Assembly: GCA_009760855.2 (NCBI GenBank)
Contig: WPIO01000205.1
Location: 62,001 to 126,000 of the forward strand
DNA length: 64,000 nt
Origin: Cristatella mucedo
Taxonomy: Eukaryota > Bryozoa > Phylactolaemata > Cristatellidae
Reading direction: 5' to 3'
In this document: in pieces, positions 1 to 10,616 of the stretch
Position numbering within the stretch: the stretch's first letter is position 1
Layout of the letters: each line of letters opens with the position of its first letter
Made by a program: the position numbers and the translations under genes
The notes under the pieces: model-generated
Told to the model about the DNA's origin: nothing
The model's database searches: none
The model's input: only the letters and a program-made list of their open reading frames with translations

Positions 1-41
1 AATGTCTGGTCATGATTTCTCTAGTCATGATTTCAGCTCAC

Positions 42-192
42 CCAAAGCAGAGGTTACATTGTACCACTGGTTGCAGTGGTATGAATATGCAAATATCGTG
101 TTGTCATAGGTACTCTTGTCATTCAGACCGCCCAGCACGATCATGTAGGAACCAGCCACGTCAGCAGCCAAGTGAGAATAACGATGCTGGGG
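42..192 (-). CDS. MEGF8: MEGF8 exon 24: Kelch blade, last exon in window
   Basis: PQHRYSHLAADVAGSYMIVL, then GGLNDKSTYDNTIFAYSYH and CNQWYNVTSAL. Acceptor TTTCGTTTTTTAG|CCCCAG, donor TTTGG|GTGAGC. One base is carried to an exon outside the window, where the end of the propeller and the membrane segment should be found. Confidence 0.95.
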
Positions 193-339
193 CTAAAAAA
201 CGAAATGAACATATTTAGCGAGCTCGATGTACCGGCTGCTGCTGCCTCTCTCTCTGCCTAAACCCAGTCATATGCTGGCAGTGTGACGAGCTACAGACAG
301 GCCAGCAGACATCAGCCGCAATATGACCACTCTACTCAC

Positions 340-503
340 GGTTTCAGCAGTCTCTGCAGGTGGCACAACATTCCATTGCATATGGTCAATGTCAAGGACA
401 TAACTGGTCTGATTTATCTTTGTGGCTCCATTAGAAGCATAACCGCCATGGACATAGACCACATTTTGTGCACGCACATAAACAGCCGTGTGTAGCAGCA
501 GAC
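340..503 (-). CDS. MEGF8: MEGF8 exon 23: Kelch blade
   Basis: LLLHTAVYVRAQNVVYVHGG, then SYVLDIDHMQWNVVPP and AETAET. Acceptor CTTCTCTCTGTAG|GTCTG, donor GAAACC|GTGAGT, phase 0. Confidence 0.95.
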
Positions 504-784
504 CTACAGAGAGAAGATCATTCTGGAATGTTTCGAGTACAACAGAGCATGCACGAATACTTATGCAAGAAGATTTAGATGCAGCACCAACTGACAAGAT
601 CAGAGTGGACCAAGTGGCATAATTCCAACCAACGGTGATAACATTCCTACCCCACTAACATCCTTCCATGCTGTAATAGGGTTATTGGGATTATGCAAGC
701 TTAATCCAACTTGTTCTTAACTGATCTATCTGTCTCTGCATATATCAAAATACCTGTACATGTATGTGCTTCCCTGACTGCCCC
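504..784. other. Intron 22-23 sequence, nothing recognised
   Basis: Mixed-composition intronic DNA upstream (in gene sense) of exon 23. I see no repeat or RNA gene apart from the exon's pyrimidine tract. Confidence 0.5.
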
Positions 785-895
785 GTAGCACATGCGAAGC
801 GCCTGAAAGGAGATTCTCGCTTTTTCGATCGAAAAACGAAGTTATCTGAGGGCGGCACTACATAAAGGAATTACATTTACATCTGGACGGTAGAG
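785..895 (+). mobile_element. SINE-1/LINE-A type 3' tail with enlarged hairpin loop
   Basis: The outer hairpin strands AAGCGCC and GGGCGG and the downstream TACATAAAGGAATTA match SINE-1/LINE-A ends. Between the inner strands lies an extra near-palindrome (CTTTTTCGATCGAAAAA) absent from other copies. No tRNA-like head is visible, so it is a 5'-truncated copy. Confidence 0.5.
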
Positions 896-1957
896 CGCTG
901 ACTTGGGAAAACTAGATGCTGGCAGGATTGGTCCCAGCTCGGGGCTAACAATTCCCTGCTTTCTGGCCCAAGGCAGAAAGCCTTCGGCCTTCCTGTACTT
1001 TCAAATTGCATCCCTTTTTGACCTCGCCATTTACGCTGCCGAACGGAAGTAGGTGCCAAAGCACTGACCGACAATGAATTGCCGGTAACCTATTCAAGGG
1101 CCAGGGCAGTAGGGCAGCCCGGTGGCTAACCACTTCCGGTTTGCTGGCTTGCGAGGTGCTGCGTCACTATGCCTGGGACCAAGGGGTCTCTCTCATACGT
1201 GCAAGCCTGCTAGAGCCTGCTAGCAGTATCCACCCTGTCCTCCGCAGACCCTGTCCTCCACAGCTCACACACCATATACGAATGAAGAGAGTGACAGCAT
1301 ATATAGACCATGATGGCATGATGTTCACCTAGTGGGCAAGACCGGCAAGATTTCCATGTAGGGGGCTAGGACCCAAAACTAATGAAAGCTGACAAGGCGA
1401 AATAATTTAGTGCTCATTTGACATGAACTCTCAGGCGCTGCTCATCGGTGGAATTTAGACATAATTTCTTCGTACGAGCCGGTCGGAGAGAGAAGGTTGT
1501 AGGTTTAGGGAGTGGCTCCCCCTCCACTAGTCTAGACGCTTAATTTGCATCTCCTAGTACACACTCTCTCTATTGATACTTTTTTTATGAGCTCCGCTGT
1601 TATTCATAAGCGCCAAAGGCCTTACAAGGATGCAGGCGTTCTGTGGTAAATAGAAGAAAAATGGAAGCAGGAAAGAAGCAGCTGGTCCAGTGCTGAAGAA
1701 CAGGTGGCAGAAGCTGTCGGGGAAGCAGGCGTCGGAAAGGTCAAGAAGTTGGGGAGGCTGTGACTGACTGACTCTGGAGGGGAAGGAGAAGTGCTTGCAC
1801 CTGTCCATTTGTACAAGTTCACACTCAAGCATGTGCGCTGGGCTGGCGTGAGTGCGTGCACGCGTCAGTGAATGAGTGTGTGAGTGAGTGTACCGATGGT
1901 TCATGCAATGGATAGCAGCACCTCCACCGCCACCATCGCCACCGCGTGCACGCTCAC
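896..1957. other. Intron 22-23, remainder
   Basis: About 1 kb with no recognisable element. A short GT/GA-rich run (about 1855-1890) abuts the donor of exon 22. Confidence 0.5.
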
Positions 1958-2141
1958 CTGGTGGCACCACTCCACTAGGATTGACGCGCGTCCACTGAGC
2001 CGAAGTGCTGCTCGTCACGTGCAGCACGGCGGCACCTCTGTGGTAGCCTGCTACTTCTCCATATCCTCCCAGCAGCAAGAGGTCTGTACCGTTCAGCACT
2101 GTCAGCGTGTGCCCACCCACGGCCGGCGTGCTGTCGCTTGC
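1958..2141 (-). CDS. MEGF8: MEGF8 exon 22: Kelch blade
   Basis: ASDSTPAVGGHTLTVLNG, then DLLLLGGYGEVAGYHRGAAV and SAQWTRVNPSGVVPPG make one blade. Acceptor TTACTGTAG|GCAAGC, donor CCACCAG|GTGAGC, phase 1. Confidence 0.94.
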
Positions 2142-2307
2142 CTACAGTAACCGCACGTTGCAGTCAAGCAGCAAGCCTCAGCAAGCCCGGCCCTAGTTGC
2201 AACGAGCGGTCAAACCAGTGCCCAGAGAGTGACCTAATCTCGAGGCTAAGCAATTTCGGGGGCGTTGGGGGAGCAGGCAAGAATGAGAATGCTCATTTTC
2301 AGTATAT

Positions 2308-2985
2308 TAGTAATAGTAGTAATCATAATAATACACTTGATAAAGTGCCCTCAGAGAACTCAATCTCTTTCTAGGCACTTACTTACCGTTTGCTGCTAAG
2401 GAAACACGATCGTGTGGTGAGTGGTATCATGTTTGATAAACAACGTGAACAACATGTTTATGGGTGAACATGCACAGGGTCAGCATGCAAGTGTGGTTAG
2501 TGGCAGTATGCACAGTTTCAGCACATAAAGAACGAATTACAGGGACCACCAAATGCTTTCATAAGTAGGTGCGTTTCAATTTCTTTTTAAATGTGGTCAA
2601 GTCAGGGGACGTCGTGACGGAAGTCGGGAGCGAGTTCCAGGCTTTGGGACCATACGAACTAAAGGTACGGTCTCCAAAGGATTTGAAGTTTGTAATGTGA
2701 TTGTAATGTGTCTCCGTCTGTAACTGCACAAAGCCATAAAGACTATGTGGGTGTTACGCAGGAGAGTTTTGTATAGCGCACTCACAGCCTAAGCGGCTTT
2801 CGGTACGCATTCGGTAGCCAACAGACTTGTACGACTGTAGATTCCGAAAAGCGTGTAGTGCAATGCTTAGCCTGGTGGGGCAGTAGATCTGATAGGTAGG
2901 CTGGAGTCAAAGAATGAAGGGACCTAAAAGTGAGGGACAAAACGTTTAAGTCGATGCGATGCTTGACTGGTAGCCACACTCTTCC
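2308..2985 (-). mobile_element. LINE family A (L2/CR1-type) 3' fragment, interrupted by family B
   Basis: In minus sense it opens with the conserved RT-tail peptide LPVKHRIDLNVLSLTFRSLH and ends in the family A hairpin and AAT-rich tail near 2310-2350. A family B end (2696-2823) splits it between the codons for SESTV and the following KSFG-type stretch. It lies in the exon 21 to 22 intron, immediately beside the exon 21 donor. Confidence 0.85.
2696..2823 (-). mobile_element. LINE family B 3' end nested in family A
   Basis: It carries the family B signature (TGTCTCCGTCTGTAACTGCA ... CGGTAGCCAACAGACTT on the plus strand). Its pentanucleotide-like tail (TGTAATGTGATTGTAATGTG) faces position 2696. 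The family A sequence resumes on both sides, so B inserted later. Confidence 0.8.
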
Positions 2986-2995
2986 TCTACGATAC

Positions 2996-3457
2996 CTGTA
3001 GTCGAGTCCACGACATGCTACGTAGGTCGAGGAGCCACGTGTCATTGCTGGCAACGAGCTTGCTGCCACCTGGTGACTGAATGAGTCCGCCATAGACCGC
3101 CATGACTGCCACGCCTCGAAGGCATGCAGCAGCGTGGTGGCAGCGCGGGCCAGGAGCCGTCGGCATGCCGCCAGCTGCACTGAGAGCCGGCTTCGACCAC
3201 TGGCGAGCGCTGACGTCATACACCCACAGGTCCCCGAGCAGGTCGCGCTCGGCAGAACGGCCGCCGAAGAGCAGGACGTTCTGGCCCCCGTCGCAGCTGA
3301 CCGCCGTGTGACCGCTGCGGGCGGCAGGCACGGGCTTCTCGTAGGAAGCAGCGGCGACGACGTCGCCTGAGAATAGCGGCTGGATCCAGAATGGCAGTCC
3401 GACATACTCACTGCACGTAGCACCGGCATAGCCTTGAAAACAGGCACAGGAACCATC
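2996..3457 (-). CDS. MEGF8: MEGF8 exon 21: EGF end and first blades of Kelch propeller 2
   Basis: The acceptor is excellent (CTTTTTTCTTTCTTTAAG). The exon starts DGSCACFQGYAGATC, then a Kelch series: ARSGHTAVSCDGGQNVLLFG and RCHHAAACLRGVAVMAVYGG, with WVYDVSARQWSKP and WLLDLRSMSWTRLQ strands. Donor CTACAG|GTATCG, phase 0. A LINE fragment begins only about ten bases past this donor. Confidence 0.96.
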
Positions 3458-3748
3458 CTTAAAGAAAGAAAAAAGGTCAAGGTCGTAGAGCATGCCGCTC
3501 ACGCCGCCGTCCGGCGTCTGTCGCGTGGAAGATGTGGTCGCTAGTTGCTGCCCGGCTGTCGGGCACGTGCAGCCAGCAGCCGACAGCTTTCAGTGCAGGT
3601 CGTGCGCACGCACAGAAAAGCGGATCTAGTCCAGCCTGTGCAGCGGCCTAAGAGGCGATGGATCAAATGGCAGCTCGTGCGTCGTGGGCAGAAGCGCTTC
3701 CCTGGCAAAGAGCGGCGGCTCGTGCTCGAATGCAAGATGGATGCTCAC

Positions 3749-3924
3749 CGCAAGGCAGCTCCCGTTGCCGGAACAGTTGCCTGGACAAATGGCTGCCTGG
3801 CAGTCATTGCCACCATAAGATCGAGAGCAAAGGCAGTTATTGCTCATATCACAATATCGCCGAGGTCCACTGCATTCGTCTGGGCAGCTGTTCACGGTGT
3901 AAGTAGCATTGAATCCAGACGTCG
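3749..3924 (-). CDS. MEGF8: MEGF8 exon 20: end of CUB2, EGF module, start of next EGF
   Basis: TSGFNATYTVNSCPDECSG ends CUB2 with the usual SGFNATY strand. Then RRYCDMSNNCLC, YGGNDCQAAICPGNC and SGNGSCLA follow. The acceptor is ATGCTTCAG|CGACG, the donor TTGCG|GTGAGC, phase 0. Confidence 0.94.
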
Positions 3925-4215
3925 CTGAAGCATATCGAAGCGACGAAGATACAGAACAGGGCAGCTGCATCCCACCACAAAACACTACAAAGATCTGGGC
4001 CTGTGCAAAATATGGTGCGCAAGAGTAAGCAGCAGGCTGATGGCTAAGTAAGCAGTAGGCTGATGTCACGAGCTGCTCTAGCGGTGCTGCTACAGGCGAT
4101 GCTGCATGCCAGTTCGGTTGTCTGATGCTTACAACATGCGTACAACACTGTGGCAAAGGCTGGTCATCCACTTTCACTGCAAAGTGAAAAGTTCGAAGTC
4201 AGCTGACAAGCTTAC

Positions 4216-4375
4216 TGTTCAGGTTGGCATCGAAGTAGATCGTGGCGTACCCACTGCTGATCGCCATGCTTGCTCTCCCTCCAACAGCACCACACACGGC
4301 AACCTTGTAGCCAGAGAAGGCATAATTCCCCGAGCAGATTGTAGGTAATAGGCCATCGAAAACGTAGACGTATTC
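4216..4375 (-). CDS. MEGF8: MEGF8 exon 19: core of CUB2
   Basis: It begins EYVYVFDGLLPTICSGNYAF, the CUB FDG motif, then CGAVGGRASMAISSGYATI and YFDANLN. Acceptor CAATCTGTAG|GAATAC, donor GAACA|GTAAGC, one base carried over. Confidence 0.93.
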
Positions 4376-5165
4376 CTACAGATTGAGTGGGACAGCTACT
4401 TAGATCCAAGTCAGCTCTAAATTGACAAGACATCGCCGGTCTCTGACAACTGCCGATCAGATTCAAAGAGTATGCCCAGTGTAGAGCATGCCTGAATTTC
4501 AGCAGTAGTGGAAGCAGCATCATCACATTTCACAAGTAGGTGATGAATATTGCCACGAACACATCACGGGAAAGTTCTACGACTTCCGAAACTTGAGCTA
4601 GAAACTCCGGAGCAAAATAGAGTTAAGCATCGACAAGAGATTTGGCAAATGAGATTTGCCAAATCAAAGCACGTATTCCAAAACCAAATATAAACTCAAT
4701 AAGCCAAATTAAAAAAATATAGAGCTCCTTGTCGAAGCGAATCGCACTCTCATCCACATGCTACTCCAGCATCTCATCATCCATGTCACCAGCTGTCTTA
4801 ATTCTCCTTATTTTCAGTGCACACGTGTTAGCGCCTTGATGACAGCCACGGCCGAAATTCTGCATTTCAGGGCTGTCACTAGCTAACCAGAGTACCTCGA
4901 GCAACAGCGACGGCTGAATGAGGAAATCTCTGCTCTCACAGCCCCACCAAGCGTGCTGGCTAAATTGGCAGCAAGCAGAGCCAGCCATGCTAAGCTCCAT
5001 GCACTTCAGCCTGCCATCACTGCGGCAAAACTCTCACCGATCCAGTCAGCACCTTCTGAGATGCATGGCGGCGGTCAACCCCTTAAGCACGGCAGCTTGC
5101 AAGCCACCGCGAATGATGCTGCAAGCTTGAGCAGCAGCAGCAGGAAGGGTTAAAGGTCGGCTTAC
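4376..5165. other. Intron 18-19, nothing recognised
   Basis: About 0.8 kb without recognisable repeat. Around 4630-4700 there are short AAATTTGCCAAATC-like words only. Confidence 0.5.
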
Positions 5166-5379
5166 GTTCGAGCATTGGCTGCTTAGGCCAACAATGTCGA
5201 TGCTAATCGTTGGAACTTGAGATCTGTTGGGGCTGCTACTGAAATCATGAAATACTGTCAGTGTCCAGATGCAAAAGTCCTGTGCTCCACGTCGCCTGTA
5301 CGAGCCCACGCTGCCGCTGCCATTTAATCCGGTTCTGGCCAGCCGACCGAAGCACTCGGCAAAGCACGTGCCGCCGTCC
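5166..5379 (-). CDS. MEGF8: MEGF8 exon 18: end of laminin EGF 2 and start of CUB2
   Basis: It reads DGGTCFAECFGRLARTGLNG, then FCIWTLTVFHDFSSSPNRSQ and VPTISIDIVGLSSQC. The GGxCxxxCxGR element followed by a CxW strand is the MEGF8-specific entry into CUB2. Acceptor CTGCTTACAG|GGAC, donor GAAC|GTAAGC, phase 0. An internal GTATTT at 5255 was considered as a donor but would leave the following frame closed. Confidence 0.93.
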
Positions 5380-5540
5380 CTGTAAGCAGGCGGTGCAGTG
5401 GCACGCTTGGGCAACGGCCATTTTCTCTACGCTTGAGGCTTCTTCGAACGTACGCAAGCCCGAGCCAGGACATCGATGATGGAAGAGGCTCAGCTGGTAA
5501 CCATGGTGACAGCCGTAAGCTGCCAGCTATGGTGGCTCAC

Positions 5541-5682
5541 CTTGGGTCTCCATAATAGCCAGACTCGCAGACGTTGCAGTGAGCACCTATGGTGCTATCG
5601 CGACAGTAGCAGATCCCGGTCGTCGCATTGCAGATGCCGCTAGCGCTATCACCGTGGTCGTTGCACTCACAAACTGAACAAC
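5541..5682 (-). CDS. MEGF8: MEGF8 exon 17: laminin-type EGF 2
   Basis: CSVCECNDHGDSASGIC, then TGICYCRDSTIGAHCNVC and ESGYYGDP form a full laminin EGF. Acceptor TATTTTAG|GTTG, donor CCCAAG|GTGAGC, two bases carried over. An AT-rich run flanks the exon at 5690-5780. Confidence 0.95.
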
Positions 5683-5692
5683 CTAAAATACC

Positions 5693-6807
5693 CGAGTATT
5701 ATATAAAATATGTATTTAAATATTTTTAATATTTATATTTATATGTATAAATATTTATAATATTTCTTATATAAATACACTTCGTTAATCTCAGCAGTGC
5801 CTGCCACCACTGCTGCCGGCCATTACATCTGTAGCTATTCTTGCACAAGCAGCAGTGAGGAGTAGGAGGGGTCAGGGGTCACGCATAGCATATGCTAGCT
5901 GTAGCATTCAACAAGCAAAAATGTGCACAAAAAACTAAATGACTTGGCTATTCACAGTTATGACCATGCAGGCATAAAGTGTGCCCTCGGACAATCCTTG
6001 TGCTCTGGCAATGATATAAGGTGGCCACATATGCACGCACTCGTAATGCCAGCAGGTAGTGGACAGGAATGTAAAACTTGAGCGCAAATCAGAGAACAAT
6101 AAACAAGGCAAATTTACAGCAGTCTCTGCAGAAAAGGCTTACAGTTTCGAGCACGAGAAAATTCGAGCTAAAAATACAGTCTGCAATGGCCCCCTGGAAT
6201 TCTAAAAGCAAACAAATAACTCACTTCGACTAGCCACCAGCCAGCAACATCGCAAAGCCGAACCAGCAATCGAGTTAAAGTGGGCACTCTTGTTAAACGT
6301 CTTAACAAATAGTTGGCATTGATGACCCATTTTTGTGCCTCAGAAGTGCTATTTCCTGATTGCTCACACCTCAAAAGTATAGACAATGGTTGCTATTCTT
6401 CCCAAACTTGGCCTTTGTAACCAGAATAGAATTTGAATAGAATATAATTTGAAATTTCTTCATTTTTAATAAAAACGGACAATTTGCATCTTCATATTGA
6501 TTGGTTGATTGGTTGCACGGTTCATCATTAGTAAGAAAAATCAATTAAATCAAAATTCGCATGAGTCTATATACTGGAAGTATGCGATTTGAAAATGTAT
6601 CCTGCAGGATTTGAAACGAAGCTCTACGACGATGCAGAGGGTCAGGCAGATAACATCGACACCAACCATTCACCTCACAATGGTATTCAACGAAACAAAA
6701 CCCTTAGGTGTCCCTATGATGAGTGGATCAAACCAGATATTTATCCACCTGTCATATCGGTATTACTGGTACACCGGAAGCGTAAATCTAGGTGCAGACA
6801 TTCTTAC
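5693..6807. other. Intron 16-17, AT-rich, nothing recognised
   Basis: It contains a short very AT-rich run (5700-5780) of ATATTTATA-like words. No LINE or SINE signature is visible. Confidence 0.5.
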
Positions 6808-7037
6808 CGCCTGGCTGCGTTGTATTTCCGTATGTACCAGCCTCACACAGCTCACAGTTCAGACCGGCCGTGTGGTTCAAGCATTGGTCACAGAATCCAA
6901 CGCCAGATCGGTCACACGTCGAATGGTAGTTGCAGCCACAGTCCACGCTGCAGTTGGTTCCCGTCCAGCCGAGCTGACAGAGGCAGACGAAGGAGGGAGC
7001 TCCGCTGCACACACCGTTCACGCACGTCTCGTTGCAT
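6808..7037 (-). CDS. MEGF8: MEGF8 exon 16: EGF module and laminin-type EGF 1
   Basis: It begins CNETCVNGVCSG, continues VCLCQLGWTGTNC (EGF), then DCGCNYHSTCDRSGVGFCDQ and CLNHTAGLNCELCEAGTYG, the eight-cysteine laminin pattern. The acceptor follows a pyrimidine-rich tract (CTTTCTTCTCGCC...CTGTAG); the donor is GGCG|GTAAGA, phase 1. Confidence 0.96.
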
Positions 7038-7154
7038 CTACAGAGCATGGCGAGAAGAAAGCATCGGCACCGACAGCTCTGCCCTTACGGCAAGCAATCC
7101 ATCGTGAGCAGAGACTGGCATGCTGCTGCCTACTGCTGTTATAGCTGACTAATG

Positions 7155-7640
7155 GCAGTCAAGCTTGCTTAGATCTTGATGCCACAACCAAGCTGATCAG
7201 TGCATTTGTGACATCCTGTATAGACTGCTGCTGTAACTCACCTCTTGTCGTCCTTCTACCAGCACTAAAATAAGATGCTCAAACTTGGTGCAAACCTCTG
7301 CAATTAGGCTGGCTGCTATGAACATGGTGACATTGTCACATTGTCACATCATAACTCTTATCTCTGATCTACACAAGCAGTGAATCGACTTGATGGCTCT
7401 GTCACTCACTTTTAGGTGCCTTCATTAACTTGCTCCCACCTACCTACCGGAAATACTGTCTTCTCAGGCTTTGCACTGACCACCAACTCTGACTCAAGTC
7501 TTTTAGCCGTGACTCTAACCAACCATCCTTTGCTGAGCGTGCCTTCAGGTCCTTTCCTCCAGTTTACTAGAAAACACTACCCACCACTATCATCTGACGA
7601 GGATAAAAACCCACCAGCTCTCACACCGTTAGCTCAATCC
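7155..7640 (+). mobile_element. Degenerate LINE (family A-like) RT relic
   Basis: Broken frames still read DATTKLISAFVTS and AERAF between stops, matching the RT C-terminal region of family A. Directly followed by a family B piece. Confidence 0.6.
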
Positions 7641-7654
7641 GTGTAAATTCATAC

Positions 7655-8110
7655 CTAGCTGAACTGCTACATCAGTTTCAGCCTGTTCGTGCCCTGAGGT
7701 CCTGTGTGGACAATAAATTAGCTGTCCCATTCCTCCGCTTAAAGACAGTTGGCGACAGAAGCTTTAGCTCTGCAGGCCCTAGACTGTGGAACTCATCTCT
7801 TCCACAATTCTTATGCAACGACAACTACTCTCCTACTGCCGACTATGGCACATCCTTTTCAGCGGTCCTGAGCAGCTACTTCTATGCTACTCACTACCTC
7901 AACTGCTCCCCTGACTCTGCTATGCTTCCCACTTTCTCTTTGTTGCGTGAGACGAAGTCTGTTGGCCACCGAATGCATACCGAATGCGTACCGAAAGCCA
8001 CTTAGGCTGTGAGTGCGCTATACAAAGCTCTCCTGCGTAACACCCACGTAGTCTTTATGACTTTGTGGAGTTACAGATGGAGATACATAAATTGTCTTTG
8101 TGTGTGCTGA
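7655..8110 (+). mobile_element. LINE family B 3' fragment
   Basis: It encodes SCVDNKLAVPFLRLKTVGDR, SFSSAGPRLWNSS and the tail MLPTFSLLRETKSVG, then the family B hairpin ending TTTGTGGAGTTACAGATGGA. The open stretch 7706-8005 is the RT C-terminus with one local frame slip. Confidence 0.88.
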
Positions 8111-8248
8111 AATTTCGCCATGCTATCCCTAAACTGAAAATCTTTTTGGCCCATTAAAGTGCCTAGAAACAGGTATAGTTCTTTTAGAAAATTTTAAAAT
8201 TGTTTAATGCTTATTATTTCTTTCTCTCTCGCTGATATTATTATTATT

Positions 8249-8250
<2 letters not shown>

Positions 8251-8341
<91 letters not shown>
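8251..8341. repeat. (TC)n microsatellite
   Basis: About 90 bases of uninterrupted CT dinucleotides. Open frames through it on both strands are artefacts of the repeat. Confidence 0.98.
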
Positions 8342-8343
<2 letters not shown>

Positions 8344-8570
8344 CTTCCTATCTCTCTCCTCCCCTTTGTCTCTGTCACCCCTCTCTGTCTCTCTCGGCCT
8401 CTCTCGAATTCACTCTGACAGCATGGGCTTACGCTGCCACTCACTGTCACGTGTGGGCCCGAGCCACCCCGAGCTGGAACTGGCAGCGATCTCGAGGTTG
8501 TGCCACAGCTAACCTCCACATTGTGTGAGCAGGTACTCACAAGACTATTGCTAGTAGCAACGCGACTTAC

Positions 8571-8951
8571 GTTCGGTCGCAGTAAGTGAGTCCATCGCCA
8601 GTGAACCCTTGTTGGCACTGGCAATAAAACGAGTCCGTAGTGTTGATGCAAATGGCATCAACCAGGCAGTTGTCCAACCCCAGGAGGCACTTGTTTACAA
8701 TGGGGCATTGTATGTACGACCAAACAGCAGTCCAGTTTGAAGGCATCGTGACGTTTTGTGACATGGCAGCCGAAAGCACGACCTCGGTGCAATTCGCCAG
8801 CGAAGTTCCATGGAAGGTGATGGGAGTGCATGCTCCAATGAGAGGGTTGTGGTCACTGCTGCACCAGCCACAACTAGCCCTTGACAAGCATGTGCTGCAA
8901 GTGGTGGCCAGGGCACACGATCTGCACGACGTGGAATTGGTCGGAATAGTA
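8571..8951 (-). CDS. MEGF8: MEGF8 exon 15: PSI module and calcium-binding-type EGF
   Basis: It encodes TSCRSCALATTCSTCLSRAS then CGWCSSDHNPLIGACTP, a PSI core, followed by a linker with several N-glycosylation sequons. An EGF of the calcium-binding type follows: NKCLLGLDNCLVDAICINTT then FYCQCQQGFTGDG. Acceptor GGTGTTGTAG|TACT, donor CGAAC|GTAAGT, two bases carried over. Confidence 0.95.
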
Positions 8952-9399
8952 CTACAACACCACAAGCTCGTCAATTAAAGCCACAAAACGACAATTAATG
9001 GCAATCAGAATGGCATATTCAGCTACACGTGACACGTGACATCAGGCGGGAGGGGGAGGAGAGGAGGAGGGTGCAGACTGCCAGCACTGATGTGGGGGGG
9101 AGCTTAAAGGTCGATGTGCTTAAAGGCACACCCAAAACCCAAAAGGCACATGCAAACTGCCTATGAATATGCCAATGGCATTCGCCGGAGAACAAGACTG
9201 CATGGAGTACCAGCCGACAGCATGCCATTGCTGCCAATGACAAAAAACTATGCGAACAATTAGCAACAAATCGAAATTGTCAAATGCAGACCCCTTCACG
9301 ACAAGTCATCACTGTCTACCACCCCCCCCCCCCCCGTGCAGCTAATGATATTCATGTGTCCTGATTAGCTTGCACAATATTCAATTCGAAGTCTATTGA

Positions 9400-9535
9400 A
9401 GGCTAACCGAATGCGTACCGAAAGTCGCTTAGGCTGTGAGTGCGCATTAAAAAAACTCTCTTATGTAACACCTACAGAGTCTTCGTGGCTTTGTGGAGTT
9501 ACAGATGTGGAGATACATTACAATTACTTTCAGCT
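9400..9535 (+). mobile_element. LINE family B 3' end
   Basis: It runs from CTAACCGAATGCGTACCGAA through the terminal hairpin (GTGGCTTTGTGGAGTTACAG) to ACATTACAATTAC, the pentanucleotide tail. It is a severely 5'-truncated insertion. Confidence 0.85.
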
Positions 9536-9689
9536 TTAGCAGGTTGCCCAAGCCTTTCGTATCAGCCCTAAACAAAAAACTAGATTAAGATGGTCGTTCA
9601 ATCTAAGAAACTCGGTCACGTTTTATCATAAATACAAATCCTTCTAGTGCAAAGATGCTTATATTCACTACTACTTACGATTGCGGAAC

Positions 9690-10565
9690 TTCATCTCTAG
9701 CTGCTTACTCCTACTTGCATCATCATCCATATTCCTAAGCGAATTCTCGTTAAACGACCATATCAGCTCCACAGTCAAATCTGCCTATTTTCAGCTTCAT
9801 AACATTGCTACAATTCGGGCTTGTTTAGATAAGGATACCACGTCCAAGTTGGTCCATGCATTCGTGACATCCCGTCTCGACTTCTGCAACTCACTGCTCG
9901 CTGGCCTACCGGCATGTACGATCAGGAGTTTGCAGCAGGTGCAAAACTCGGCAGCTAGGCTTGTCTGTCGTGAGCATCACAGTTGCCACATTACTCCACT
10001 TCTCGCCGACCTGCACTGGCTACCAGTCAAGCAACGGATTGACTTCAAGGTTTTTTCGCTCACTTTTAGCTCCCTTCATTCTATGACTCCAGCCTATCTT
10101 TCAGATATACTACCCCATCAGGCCGAGCATCGTACCACCCGCTTTTCGGAATCCAACAGTCTAGAAATACCTCATACAAACCTTAAATCCTTTGGAGACC
10201 GTGCATTTAGTTCCTATGCTCCCAAAGCCTGGAACTGCCTCCCGACCTGCGTCAGAACATCCCCTGACTTGACCACATTTAAAAAGAATTTAAAAACACC
10301 TATTTAGGACACCATTTAGTGGGTCCCTGTGATTCGTCCTTGATGTGCCTATGCGTGCTGACACTGTGCATGCTGCCACTAACCACATTTGTATGCTGAC
10401 CCTGCGCATGTCAGCCCTAAACATGTTATTCATTTTGTTTGTTTTTCAAGCATGATTTTACTCACCGTTCAATTGCATTTCCCTTTGCAGCAAATGTAAA
10501 GCACCTAGAGAGAGATTAAGTTCTCTGAGGGCGCTTTATCAAGTGCATTATTAATATTAATATGA
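9690..10565 (+). mobile_element. LINE family A 3' third
   Basis: The open stretch 9681-10307 begins with LNDHISSTVKSAYFQLHNI and runs through DKDTTSKLVHAFVTSRLDFC, LPVKQRIDFKVFS and SLEIPHTNLKSFGDRAFSSY to a stop. About 250 bases of 3' UTR, the hairpin and an (ATT)n tail follow. A one-base loss near 10295 truncates the last residues. It forms a tail-to-tail pair with the next copy. Confidence 0.92.
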
Positions 10566-10616
10566 TAAACTATGAGCACATGTTGATCTACAAGTTGACC
10601 CTATGCATGTCACATC

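Noticed and set aside
5166-5255. Donor at 5255 ending exon 18 early
   Set aside because: The frame continues without stop through conserved CUB2 residues to a much better donor at 5165.
8207-8651. Long open frames of LSLSLS and ERERER
   Set aside because: They only translate the (TC)n microsatellite and its complement.
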